DNA of 64,000 nucleotides, from positions 1,612,001-1,676,000 of the forward strand of contig NZ_AP019735.1 in NCBI RefSeq assembly GCF_006542665.1. The letters are read 5' to 3'. Position 1 is the first letter of the stretch. The number at the start of each line of letters is the position of its first letter. A program made the translations under genes and the position numbers. Under the pieces are notes generated by a model. That model saw only the letters and a program-made list of their open reading frames with translations. It searched no databases and had not been told where the DNA came from. Positions 7,270 through 15,006 of this stretch are shown piece after piece. The stretch comes from Alistipes communis (GTDB lineage: Bacteria; Bacteroidota; Bacteroidia; Bacteroidales; Rikenellaceae).

Positions 7270-9033
7270 CTATTTCTCCACCCGCTTGATGTCCTTGATG
7301 CGCAGCTGCGTCGAGACCGTGCCGCGGTAGTGGTTCTCCACGATCTGATAGCATACGTCCACCGGCCGCCCCGACCGGATCCATTCGAAATGCTCCGGCT
7401 GCTGGAAGGCGATGCACTGCAACGTCGTGTTGGGTTTCTGCCGCTGCGTGAGGTCCATGCGCAGGTGTTCGCACTCGGCCCCCACCAGTTTGGCGTCGCC
7501 GCGGTTGCTGACGCTGCGCGTGGCGAAGATCGGCGCCGCATTGCCCGGCCCGAAAGGTTCGAACCGTTTCAGCTCGCGGCGGAATGCGGGCGTGATCTCC
7601 GAGAAGAGCAGTTCGGCGTCGACGTCCACCTGCGGAACGAGCATCTGCGGATCGATGTTCTCTTCGACGTAGGCGTTGAACCTCCGCGTGAACTCCCCGA
7701 CGTTCTCCGGCCGCATCGTGAGCCCTGCGGCGTACATGTGCCCGCCGAAGTTTTCCAGCAGGTCGGCGCACGACTCTACGGCCTGATAGAGGTCGAAGCC
7801 CGGCACCGAACGGGCCGAACCCGTCGCGAAGCCGTTGCTCTGCGTCAGGACGACCGTCGGCCGGAAGTAGGTCTCGATCAGGCGCGACGCGACGATACCG
7901 ACGATGCCCTTCATCCACCTGGGATTGTAGATGACCGTGCTCTTGCGGTTTTTCAGTTCGGGGTCGCTCTCGATGATCTCGTGCGCCTCCTGCGTCACGT
8001 GGCGGTCGATCGACTTGCGGTCCTGGTTGAAGGCGTCGATGATCGACCCGTAGTCTTCGGCGTCGCTCTCGTTGTTCTCGACGAGCAGGTTCACGGCGGC
8101 GTATCCGCCCGACGGCGCGGCGTTTTCGTCGTTTTCGTCCATCCGCATACGGCCGGCGGCGTTGATGCGCGGCCCGATCTTGAAGACGATGTCGTCGATG
8201 GTGATCGAGTGCTTGTTCAGTCCGCAGATCTTGATGATCGACAGCAGACCCTTCGACGGCGCGCGGTTGAGCAGTTCGAGCCCGTAATGGGCCAGGATGC
8301 GGTTTTCGCCCACCAGCGGCACGATGTCCGAGGCGATGCTCACCACCAGCAGGTCCAGCAGCGGCGCGATCGACGAAAAAGGCATCCCGTTTTTCATCGC
8401 ATAGGCCTGCACCAGCTTGAATCCTACGCCGCAGCCCGACAACTCGTCGAACGGGTAGGTGCAATCGGTGCGTTTCGGATCGAGAACGGCTACCGCACGG
8501 GGAATCTCCTCGGCGGGGAGGTGATGGTCGCAGATGATGAAATCCACGCCCTGAGTCTTCGCATAGGCTACCTTCTCCGTGGCTTTGATGCCGCAGTCGA
8601 GGGCGATGATGAGCGTCACCCCCTTGCGGGCGGCGTAATCGATTCCCTTGACGGAGATACCGTACCCTTCGGTGTAGCGGTCCGGTATGTAAAAGAGCAG
8701 GTTGCGGTGGCCGATGTGCCGCAGGAACTTGTAGACCAGCGCCACGGCCGTCGTTCCGTCCACGTCGTAGTCGCCGTAGACCATGATCTTCTCCTGGTTG
8801 CGGACGGCTGCCTCGACACGCTCCACGGCGCGGTCCATGTCCTTCATCAGGAAGGGGTCGTGGAGGTCCGAGAGCTGCGGATTGAAAAACGAATGTGCCT
8901 TCTCTTCGGTGTCTATGCCTCTTTGTACGAGCAGGTTAGCCAACACGGGCGGAATCCGCAGCGCAGAGGCGAGCGCCTCCACGGTCGCGGGGTCGCCTTG
9001 CGGTTTGACAACCCATCTTTTTTCTATAGGCAT
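7270..9033 (-). CDS. recJ: Single-stranded-DNA-specific exonuclease RecJ
   Basis: RecJ degrades single-stranded DNA 5' to 3' in recombination and mismatch or base-excision repair. The 587-residue product shows the DHH phosphoesterase motifs in order: VYGDYDVDGTTA (residues 86-96), LDCGIKA near 146-151, and the DHH motif at 169-171 in ICDHHLP, all binding catalytic metals. The DHHA1 part is seen as SARSVPGFDL and ENFGGHMYAAGLT near residues 408-445, and the C-terminal OB-fold region contains FGPGNAAPIF. Length is typical. It starts 5 bases after the lipB stop, suggesting one minus-strand transcript lipA-lipB-recJ. Confidence 0.95.
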   Translation of the reverse strand: MPIEKRWVVKPQGDPATVEALASALRIPPVLANLLVQRGIDTEEKAHSFFNPQLSDLHDPFLMKDMDRAVERVEAAVRNQEKIMVYGDYDVDGTTAVALVYKFLRHIGHRNLLFYIPDRYTEGYGISVKGIDYAARKGVTLIIALDCGIKATEKVAYAKTQGVDFIICDHHLPAEEIPRAVAVLDPKRTDCTYPFDELSGCGVGFKLVQAYAMKNGMPFSSIAPLLDLLVVSIASDIVPLVGENRILAHYGLELLNRAPSKGLLSIIKICGLNKHSITIDDIVFKIGPRINAAGRMRMDENDENAAPSGGYAAVNLLVENNESDAEDYGSIIDAFNQDRKSIDRHVTQEAHEIIESDPELKNRKSTVIYNPRWMKGIVGIVASRLIETYFRPTVVLTQSNGFATGSARSVPGFDLYQAVESCADLLENFGGHMYAAGLTMRPENVGEFTRRFNAYVEENIDPQMLVPQVDVDAELLFSEITPAFRRELKRFEPFGPGNAAPIFATRSVSNRGDAKLVGAECEHLRMDLTQRQKPNTTLQCIAFQQPEHFEWIRSGRPVDVCYQIVENHYRGTVSTQLRIKDIKRVEK

Positions 9034-9038
9034 ACTGT

Positions 9039-9719
9039 TTACTTATTATATATTTTAACATCTAATTTCTCGCTTAAAACGGTTACAATCGATTTCTTCA
9101 CTTCGTCCATCGGCACCGTGCGCCCCGTCTCGCGTTCGATCGAGGTCACGCCCCTGTCGACGAATCCGCAGGGATTGATCAGGCCGAACCACTCCAAGTC
9201 GGTCGAGACGTTGAGGGCGAAGCCGTGCATGGTAACAAAACGCGATGCGCGGACGCCTATTGCGCAGATCTTGCGCGGCGCGGCGCCCTCTTCGACGATC
9301 CAGACGCCCGAAGCGCCTGCGATGCGGGCGCCCCGGATGCCGTAGCGGCCCACGACCTCGATGACGCTCTCTTCCAGTCGGAAGATGTACTCCCTCAGGC
9401 CGATTCCCAGTCTGGCGAGGTCGAGAATCGGGTAGCAGACCGCCTGTCCGGGGCCGTGGAAGGTGATGTCGCCCCCGCGGTCGATGTGGTAGTACTCGGC
9501 TCCTTTGGCCCGCAGGAACTCCTCTCCCACGAGCAGGTTCTGCGCCTTGCCGCTCTTGCCGAGCGTGTAGACCGGCGGATGTTCGACCGTCAGGAGCCAG
9601 CCCGCCTCGTCCGAGGCATCGCCCCTGCGCGCCGTGAGGACGTCGAACAGCCGCTGCTGGTACTCCCAGCAGTCGCGGTAGGGCATACGCCCCAGGTCGA
9701 TCGTCCGAACAGTCAACAT
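9039..9719 (-). CDS. lipB: Octanoyl-[acyl-carrier-protein]:protein octanoyltransferase LipB
   Basis: LipB moves octanoate from acyl-carrier protein to lipoyl domains, the first step of de novo lipoylation. The start at 9719 (MLTVRTIDLG) gives 226 residues, normal for LipB; the longer open frame upstream runs into the lipA gene and is rejected. Family motifs visible are VEHPPVYTLGKSG, YHIDRGGDITFHGPGQ (the HxGG substrate loop), KICAIGV holding the catalytic lysine, HGFALNVSTDL and the catalytic cysteine in INPCGF. Its position between lipA and recJ on the same strand matches its job: LipA completes the cofactor by inserting sulfur. Confidence 0.95.
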   Translation of the reverse strand: MLTVRTIDLGRMPYRDCWEYQQRLFDVLTARRGDASDEAGWLLTVEHPPVYTLGKSGKAQNLLVGEEFLRAKGAEYYHIDRGGDITFHGPGQAVCYPILDLARLGIGLREYIFRLEESVIEVVGRYGIRGARIAGASGVWIVEEGAAPRKICAIGVRASRFVTMHGFALNVSTDLEWFGLINPCGFVDRGVTSIERETGRTVPMDEVKKSIVTVLSEKLDVKIYNK

Positions 9720-9798
9720 ACGAGTCAAGTTAAAAATTAAAAACGGCGAATCAGAAACGGACCGGAACCTCCTCCCCGTTCGGGAATTCGGGCGGCGG

Positions 9799-10701
9799 CT
9801 AATGCCTCGTCTCTGATTTCTCATTTTTAATTGCTGCGAGCGCTTCCTGGGCCCGATACGACGAACGCACCATCGGTGCGCTCGCGCAGTAATCGAATCC
9901 CATGGCGAGCGCCTGCTGCCGGTACGCTTCGAATTTCTCAGGAGTGATGTATTCCGCAACGGGATAGTGCTCCAATGTAGGTCGAAGATACTGGCCGAGG
10001 GTGACGATCCGCACTCCTGCCCGGCGCAGGTCGCGCAGCGTTTGCAACACCTCGTCATCGCTTTCGCCGAGGCCGAGCATCAGGCCGCTTTTGGTCGCGG
10101 CGCCGCGTCGTGCGAGCAGCTCCAGCGTGCGGAGCGAGGTCGCGTAACGGGCGCGCGAACGCACCTGCGGGGTGAGTCGCTCGACGGTTTCGATGTTGTG
10201 CCCGATAATATCGGGCTTCGCCGCCGCCACCGTGTCCAACAGCTCGGGGCGGGCGTCGAAATCTGGAATAAGGAGCTCGATCGTTGCGTCGTGATTCTCT
10301 CGACGGATGGCTTCGACGGCGGCAGCCCAGTGGCGGGCGCCTCCGTCGGGCAGATCATCACGTGTAACGGATGTTACGACAACGTGCCGAAGACCCATCA
10401 GCTTCACGCTGCGGGCCAGTTGCCCGGGCTCTGCATCGTCGGGCGGAAGCGGACGTCCCGTGCGCGTGGCGCAGAAACGGCAGCTCCGTGTGCAGACATC
10501 GCCCAGAATCATGAAGGTAGCTGTCCGGCGACTCCAGCATTCGGCTTTGTTGGGGCACATCCCGCTGCTGCAAATCGTGTGCAGGGCATGTTCCCGAACG
10601 ATCCGGTCCACCTCGGCGAATTGCGTCGTGCGGTGGAGGCGAATTTTCAGCCAGCCGGGTTTTTTCGCTACGTCTACCTTGTTGTCATACAACTTCGGCA
10701 T
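9799..10701 (-). CDS. lipA: Lipoyl synthase LipA (radical SAM)
   Basis: LipA inserts two sulfur atoms into protein-bound octanoate using two 4Fe-4S clusters. The 300-residue protein shows the auxiliary-cluster cysteines C44, C49 and C55 (CSSGMCPNKAEC) and the radical SAM cysteines C70, C74 and C77 (CTRSCRFC). DDLPDGGARHW, GHNIETVERL and GLMLGLGE follow, and the conserved C-terminal RSSYRA, whose serine ligates the auxiliary cluster, is present. lipB lies 79 bases downstream. A good promoter precedes it. Identification is secure. Confidence 0.97.
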   Translation of the reverse strand: MPKLYDNKVDVAKKPGWLKIRLHRTTQFAEVDRIVREHALHTICSSGMCPNKAECWSRRTATFMILGDVCTRSCRFCATRTGRPLPPDDAEPGQLARSVKLMGLRHVVVTSVTRDDLPDGGARHWAAAVEAIRRENHDATIELLIPDFDARPELLDTVAAAKPDIIGHNIETVERLTPQVRSRARYATSLRTLELLARRGAATKSGLMLGLGESDDEVLQTLRDLRRAGVRIVTLGQYLRPTLEHYPVAEYITPEKFEAYRQQALAMGFDYCASAPMVRSSYRAQEALAAIKNEKSETRH

Positions 10702-10727
10702 TTAAGTTCATTATTTTCCAATTGATG

Positions 10728-10757
10728 CAAATATACGAAAAAAAACAATACGGTCAA
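10728..10757 (-). promoter_or_regulatory. lipA promoter
   Basis: On the minus strand TTG (10755-10757), 19 bases, then TATATTTG (10728-10735) matches the Bacteroidota promoter consensus. The lipA start codon is 26 bases downstream of the -7 box. Confidence 0.75.
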
Positions 10758-10828
10758 CTTCGCACCATAAAAAACCCTTCGTTACGTTCTTTTTGGAAAC
10801 GCGCAGCAGGAGATGCCGCAGCTGGTTC

Positions 10829-10985
10829 GTACCTTTGGCTGACGCCTTGGGTACTTCGTCTCGGCAAAAAGCAAATAAATTTGCATTGCGCTCGGCTTAA
10901 TCGTATCTTTGGCTGATGCCGAAGATACTCCCGCTCGGCAATGTTCAAATAAATTTGACATTGCTCTCGCTTATTCGTATCTTTG
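10829..10985 (+). repeat. Two tandem copies of a 74-bp promoter-bearing palindromic element
   Basis: GTAYCTTTG occurs at 10829, 10903 and 10977, exactly 74 bases apart, bounding two imperfect repeat units. Each unit runs from this box through a CTCGGCAA-type block, the palindromic core CAAATAAATTTG, CATTGC, CTCG and a CTTA-TC segment into the next box. In the second unit AGATAC near the left end is complementary to GTATCT at the right end, so the element is an imperfect inverted repeat. A third copy lies at 56760-56840. The rest of the 324-base gap between lipA and the flippase (10758-10828) shows no gene. Confidence 0.85.
10954..10985 (+). promoter_or_regulatory. Promoter of the flippase-led operon, inside the repeat
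   Basis: TTTG (10954-10957), 20 bases, TATCTTTG (10978-10985). The upstream repeat unit holds an equally good promoter: TTTG (10880-10883), 20 bases, TATCTTTG (10904-10911). The flippase start codon is 40 bases after the proximal box. Confidence 0.8.
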
Positions 10986-11025
10986 CAGGATAAAACGCCT
11001 TGTGCGCGGGAGTGATTGAGAAGAG

Positions 11026-12525
11026 ATGCTTGAAAAGCTGGCCAAACAGACCGCCGTTTACGGTATCAGCACCATTGCGGTGCGTTTTCTGAGCTACCTG
11101 CTCACGCCCGTCTTCACGCGGGTGTTCGAGCCGGAGGCTTACGGCATCGTTACCGACGTCTATGCGTTGATTCCGTTCGCGCTGGTGGTGCTCACCATGG
11201 GGCTCGAATCGGCTTATTTCCGTTTTGCGGCCAAGGCCGACGCCGCAGCCGCGGCTGCGGGCGGCACGGAGGGCGAGATCGCCGCACGGGCGCGGGCGGG
11301 CAAACGGCGCCTGTTCGCCACCGCGTGGGGCGTGACGCTGCTCGCGGCCTCGCTCTTTTTCCTGCTGACGGCCTTCGGCCGCGAGCGCGTGGCGGAGTGG
11401 ATGGGCGAAGCCTACGTGGCGCATCCGGAGTACGTGCTGCTCGTGGCCGCCGTCGTCTGGTTCGACGTGGCGGCGTGCCTGCCCTTCTCGCGTTTGCGCG
11501 AACAGGGCAGGGCGATGACTTTCGTGGGGATCAAGGCGCTCGGCGTGGTGGTCAACGTCGCGCTGGCCATCGGGTTCGCACTGGCCGGACTCTACGGTAC
11601 GCCCTTCGGCGTCGGGTGGGTTTTCGTGGCCAACCTCATCGCCAGCGCGGTGACGTTCAATGTCATCCTGCTGACGACCGACCGCACGGTGCCGCGCATC
11701 GACCGCCGGTTGCTGGCCGCGGTGCTGGTCTATTCGCTGCCGCTGCTCGTCAGCGGCGTAGCCGGTACGGCCAACGAGTTCATCGACCGGCAGATGATCA
11801 AGTACCTCGTCCCTGCGGGGGCGATGGCGCAGTTGGGGGTTTACGGCGCCATTACCAAGATCGCGGTGGTGATGATGCTCTTCACGCAGATGTACCGCCT
11901 GGCGGCCGAACCCTTTTTTCTGGCCGACTACCGCAAGAGCGACTTCGTGGCGATGAACGCCGCGGCGATGAAATACTACGTGATGGCCTCGATGTTCATC
12001 TTTCTGGGCATCGCCCTCTTCAAGGATCTCTTCTCCCTGATCGTGGGGGCTGATTTCCGCGAGGGGATCTTCATCCTGCCGGTGGTGCTGGGGGCCAATG
12101 TCCTGAGCGGCGTGTGGCTGAACCTCTCGTTCTGGTACAAGCGCGAGGAGCGGACGCAGCTGGCCGTGTGGGTCACCTTCACGGGGTTGTTCTTCACCGT
12201 CGTGATGAACGTGGCGCTCGTTCCGGCGCTGGGTTACGTGGGCGCGGCGTGGGCGCGGCTCGCGAGCGAAGCGGCGATGGTCGGGGTGAGCTACTGGCTC
12301 AACCGGCGCTATTACCCCACGCCCTACGACCTGCGCCGTATCGGCGAGTATGTCGCGCTGGGGTTGGGCGTTTTCTTCGCCAGTGCGGTTTTCGCGCGTT
12401 GGCTCCCCGTGCGCGGCGCGGAATATGCGGTGAACGGCGTGTTGTTCGGTCTGTTCGGCCTGTTCGCCGTGCGGCGCGAGCATATCGACGTGGGGCGGCT
12501 GTTGCGATCGGTCGTGAAACGATGA
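11026..12525 (+). CDS. Polysaccharide biosynthesis flippase, Wzx/MATE-like (MOP superfamily)
   Basis: A 499-residue inner-membrane protein of the polysaccharide transport type, which flips lipid-linked glycans or similar precursors across the membrane. The opening LAKQTAVYGISTIAVRFLSYLLTPVFTRVFEPEAYGI is the usual start of this family, followed by about fourteen hydrophobic helices; LVSGVAGTANEFIDRQMI and the paired C-terminal helices also fit. It heads a long plus-strand run and sits behind two promoter-bearing repeats. Alternatives are a MurJ-like lipid II flippase or an O-antigen or capsule flippase; there is no glycan cluster next to it to decide. Short intergenic spacing to the next gene (12 bases). 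Confidence 0.85.
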   Translation: MLEKLAKQTAVYGISTIAVRFLSYLLTPVFTRVFEPEAYGIVTDVYALIPFALVVLTMGLESAYFRFAAKADAAAAAAGGTEGEIAARARAGKRRLFATAWGVTLLAASLFFLLTAFGRERVAEWMGEAYVAHPEYVLLVAAVVWFDVAACLPFSRLREQGRAMTFVGIKALGVVVNVALAIGFALAGLYGTPFGVGWVFVANLIASAVTFNVILLTTDRTVPRIDRRLLAAVLVYSLPLLVSGVAGTANEFIDRQMIKYLVPAGAMAQLGVYGAITKIAVVMMLFTQMYRLAAEPFFLADYRKSDFVAMNAAAMKYYVMASMFIFLGIALFKDLFSLIVGADFREGIFILPVVLGANVLSGVWLNLSFWYKREERTQLAVWVTFTGLFFTVVMNVALVPALGYVGAAWARLASEAAMVGVSYWLNRRYYPTPYDLRRIGEYVALGLGVFFASAVFARWLPVRGAEYAVNGVLFGLFGLFAVRREHIDVGRLLRSVVKR

Positions 12526-12537
12526 ATTGAGAAAAAG

Positions 12538-12723
12538 ATGGAAACCAAGAATAAGTTGTTGATTCTGTCGCTGAGTTTCGCTATTTTCATCGTGGGCGTC
12601 CGGGCGCTTTACAGCGAGCCGGGCGTCGTGCGCAACGGCGTGTTGGCCGCCTCGGTCATGGGGTTGGTCGCGATCGCCGTCGTGCAGACGGTGCGGGCGG
12701 TGAAGCGGAATAAAAAACGTTGA
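12538..12723 (+). CDS. Small membrane protein, 61 residues
   Basis: A short protein with two hydrophobic helices, LLILSLSFAIFIVGVRALY and NGVLAASVMGLVAIAVVQTV, a short loop between them and a basic tail (RAVKRNKKR), so both ends probably face the cytoplasm. The start is 12 bases after the flippase stop and holB follows after 6 bases, so it lies in the same transcript. Its GC-rich codon use matches the neighbours. No family recognised. Confidence 0.65.
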   Translation: METKNKLLILSLSFAIFIVGVRALYSEPGVVRNGVLAASVMGLVAIAVVQTVRAVKRNKKR

Positions 12724-12729
12724 CGCAAG

Positions 12730-13875
12730 ATGCAGTTTCGGGATATTATCGGTCAGGAGGAGCTCAAACGGCGACTGGTTGCGAGCGTCGCGGCGGGGCG
12801 CGTGAGCCATGCGCAGCTCTTTACGGGGGCGGCGGGTGCGGGCACGCTGCCGCTGGCGGTGGCTTACGCCCAGTACCTCAATTGCCGGCACCGCGCCGAC
12901 GGCGATTCGTGCGGCGTCTGTCCCGACTGCCGGCAGATCGCAGCCCTCGCGCATCCCGACCTGCATCTGGTCTTTCCGGTCAACAAGCAGGGCAAGAAGT
13001 CGGGCGAAGTGATTACGTCGGATGCCTTCCTGCCGCTGTTCCGCACGGTATTCGCCCGCTCGAACGGCTATTTCTCGCCGCAGGAGTGGTACGACGCGCT
13101 CGACCTGGGCAAGACGCTGCGCGGCGCGATTTCGGCCCGCGAGGCCGACGAGATCATCCGCAAGCTTTCGTTCAAGAGTTTCGAGGCGGAATACAAGGTG
13201 ATGCTCGTCTGGCTGCCGGAGACGATGAACGAGGAGGCTGCCAACAAGATCCTCAAAATTTTGGAGGAGCCGTGGGAGAAGACCGTTTTCCTGCTGGTGA
13301 GCGAGGCTCCCGACCGGCTGTTGCAGACGATCCTGTCGCGCACGCAGGAGGTGGCCGTTCCGCGCATTTCGACCGAGGTGTTGGAGGCGGTGGCGGCGCG
13401 GCACGGCCAGAGCGATCCAGCGCGGCTGCACAACCTCGCGCGGCTGGCCGGAGGCGATTATCTGACGTTGCAACGGCTGCTGGCGGGCGAGGACGACGAA
13501 CTGACGCGCGACTGTTTCGGACTGTTCTGCTCGCTCATGCGGCTGAGCTACAACGACAAACACCTCGAACTGGTGTCGTGGGCCGAGGAGGTGGCGCATC
13601 TCTCGCGCGAACAGCAGCGGGTGTTCCTGCGCCACGCGGCGCGTCTGCTGCGCGAGAGCTACATGCTCCACGCCGGATTGGCCGACATCAGCTACCTGTG
13701 GGGCGCCGAAGCCGATTTTTGCGGGAAGTTCGCCCCCTTTATCGGCAACGAGAACGTGGAGTTCCTGCTCGACGAGATCGAACGGGCGATGCGTCAGATC
13801 ACGCAGAACGGCAATCCGACGATCGTCTTTACGCACTTCGCGCTGAGCGTCAGCAAACAGATTCGACGAAAATAG
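12730..13875 (+). CDS. holB: DNA polymerase III delta-prime-type clamp loader subunit
   Basis: Delta-prime is a structural AAA+ subunit of the clamp loader that places the sliding clamp on DNA. Features in this 381-residue protein: N-terminal FRDIIGQEELKRRL, a degenerate P-loop (FTGAAGAGTLPL, residues 31-42, lacking the GKT lysine, as is normal for delta-prime), a zinc-finger set C52, C61, C64 and C67, then MNEEAANKILKILEEPWEKTVF and LSRTQEV, the sensor-1 and SRC-like region. The zinc cysteines and loss of the P-loop lysine distinguish it from the gamma/tau subunit. It is followed 10 bases later by folK. Confidence 0.9.
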   Translation: MQFRDIIGQEELKRRLVASVAAGRVSHAQLFTGAAGAGTLPLAVAYAQYLNCRHRADGDSCGVCPDCRQIAALAHPDLHLVFPVNKQGKKSGEVITSDAFLPLFRTVFARSNGYFSPQEWYDALDLGKTLRGAISAREADEIIRKLSFKSFEAEYKVMLVWLPETMNEEAANKILKILEEPWEKTVFLLVSEAPDRLLQTILSRTQEVAVPRISTEVLEAVAARHGQSDPARLHNLARLAGGDYLTLQRLLAGEDDELTRDCFGLFCSLMRLSYNDKHLELVSWAEEVAHLSREQQRVFLRHAARLLRESYMLHAGLADISYLWGAEADFCGKFAPFIGNENVEFLLDEIERAMRQITQNGNPTIVFTHFALSVSKQIRRK

Positions 13876-13885
13876 GGAGGAGATT

Positions 13886-14383
13886 ATGGCACGTGTGGTA
13901 CTTTTGACGGGAGGCAACGTCGGCGACGTGAAGGAGCGTCTGCGCACGGCACAGCGGTTGGTCAACGCCCGCATCGGAGCCGTGCTGCGCTGTTCGCATT
14001 GCTACGGGAGCGCCCCGTGGGGCTTCGAGGCCGAACAGCCGTTCGTCAATCAGGTGTTGGTGGCCGACACCGATCTCGCGCCGCACGAGGTGCTCGCCGA
14101 GGTGCACCGCATCGAGCGGGAGCTGGGGCGCAACCGTGCTGCCGAGGCGGTCGAACGGGCCGCTACGGGGCAGCGTTACGTCTCGCGGCCGATCGATATC
14201 GACATCCTGCTCTACGACGACGAGGTGATCTCCACGCCCGAACTGACGATCCCGCATCCGGGTATCGCCGAGCGCGAGTTCGTCCTCACGCCGCTGTGCG
14301 AAGTACTGCGCCAGCGGCCTCATCCCGTGCTGGGGCTTACGATGGGCGAACTGCGCGATAACCTGTTAGGAAAGACGAAATGA
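13886..14383 (+). CDS. folK: 2-amino-4-hydroxy-6-hydroxymethyldihydropteridine diphosphokinase
   Basis: FolK transfers pyrophosphate from ATP to the pterin alcohol in folate synthesis. The 165-residue protein is of standard length and shows VVLLTGGNVGDVKERL, HCYGSAPWGFEAEQPFVNQVL, the helix LAEVHRIERELGR and the metal and pterin-binding RPIDIDILLYDDEVI followed by IPHPGIAEREFVLTPL. All hallmark segments are intact. Its stop overlaps the start of the next gene by 4 bases (ATGA). folC, another folate gene, lies 20 kb away and is not part of the same unit. Confidence 0.95.
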   Translation: MARVVLLTGGNVGDVKERLRTAQRLVNARIGAVLRCSHCYGSAPWGFEAEQPFVNQVLVADTDLAPHEVLAEVHRIERELGRNRAAEAVERAATGQRYVSRPIDIDILLYDDEVISTPELTIPHPGIAEREFVLTPLCEVLRQRPHPVLGLTMGELRDNLLGKTK

Positions 14384-15006
14384 AACGGACGATACTATAT
14401 GCCGCCGCCGCGCTGCTGCTGGGCGGTTGTTTCAAGAGCGTGGGTTACGATACCGACGTGATCCTCAAAAGTTGGGTGCAGACGGAGTCGGCCGCCGAGC
14501 TGAAACCGGCGCAGGGGGTGGTCGCCTATGCCTTCGAGGCCGACACCGTGACGTGGACGGTCGCCTCCTACGAGGATGCGTTGAACGGCGTCCTTACGCG
14601 CAAGGGAACCGACGAGGCGGGCGTTTCGCCCGTGCAAGGTACGGCCTACCGCGTCGACTCGGTCGACATGGATCTGCTGCTGATGCGGGTGGGCAGTACG
14701 CCCGTCGTGGTCGTGGCGGTCGATACCGAGAACCGGCTCTACGGTTATCGGCAGCAGGATTTGGGCGAGAATCTGCCGCAGCTCTTCACGTCGGTCATCT
14801 TCCGCCCGTGGAAACAGATGAAAAAATATGTCGACGGCACGTGGCGGATGTTCAACGACTTCTATGTCGAGGAGCCCGACAATCCCGGCGGCGAGACCGG
14901 CGGCGAAACTGGTGGCGAGACTGGCGGTGAGACCGGTGGTGAAACGGGCGGCGATTCGTCCGGTTCGCAGGGGTCGGGCGTCGATAATCGGAATATACGG
15001 CGATGA
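14380..15006 (+). CDS. Lipoprotein with C-terminal GGET repeats, unknown function
   Basis: A 208-residue predicted lipoprotein: MKRTILYAAAALLLGGC places the lipid-bearing cysteine at residue 17. The body (residues 20-165) is a soluble mixed alpha/beta domain with SYEDALNGVLTR, DSVDMDLLLMRVG and TENRLYGYRQQDLG; I do not recognise a named family. Residues about 170-189 are five exact GGET repeats, followed by a Ser/Gly tail. It overlaps folK and the following gene by 4 bases each, so the three are co-translated. The acidic glycine tail may be a flexible linker or tether at the cell surface; that is a guess from composition. Confidence 0.75.
   Translation: MKRTILYAAAALLLGGCFKSVGYDTDVILKSWVQTESAAELKPAQGVVAYAFEADTVTWTVASYEDALNGVLTRKGTDEAGVSPVQGTAYRVDSVDMDLLLMRVGSTPVVVVAVDTENRLYGYRQQDLGENLPQLFTSVIFRPWKQMKKYVDGTWRMFNDFYVEEPDNPGGETGGETGGETGGETGGETGGDSSGSQGSGVDNRNIRR
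14887..14946 (+). repeat. Five 12-bp coding repeats (GGET)
   Basis: Five consecutive 12-base units each encode Gly-Gly-Glu-Thr with mostly synonymous third-base changes (for example ggcggcgagacc, ggtggcgagact). The units are diverged at DNA level, so the protein repeat is maintained while recent slippage is less likely. Confidence 0.9.

Noticed and set aside
10945..13974. A 1009-codon minus-strand frame across the flippase, holB and folK
   Set aside because: Low-complexity Arg/His/Gln content without motifs; the plus-strand genes beneath it are well supported.
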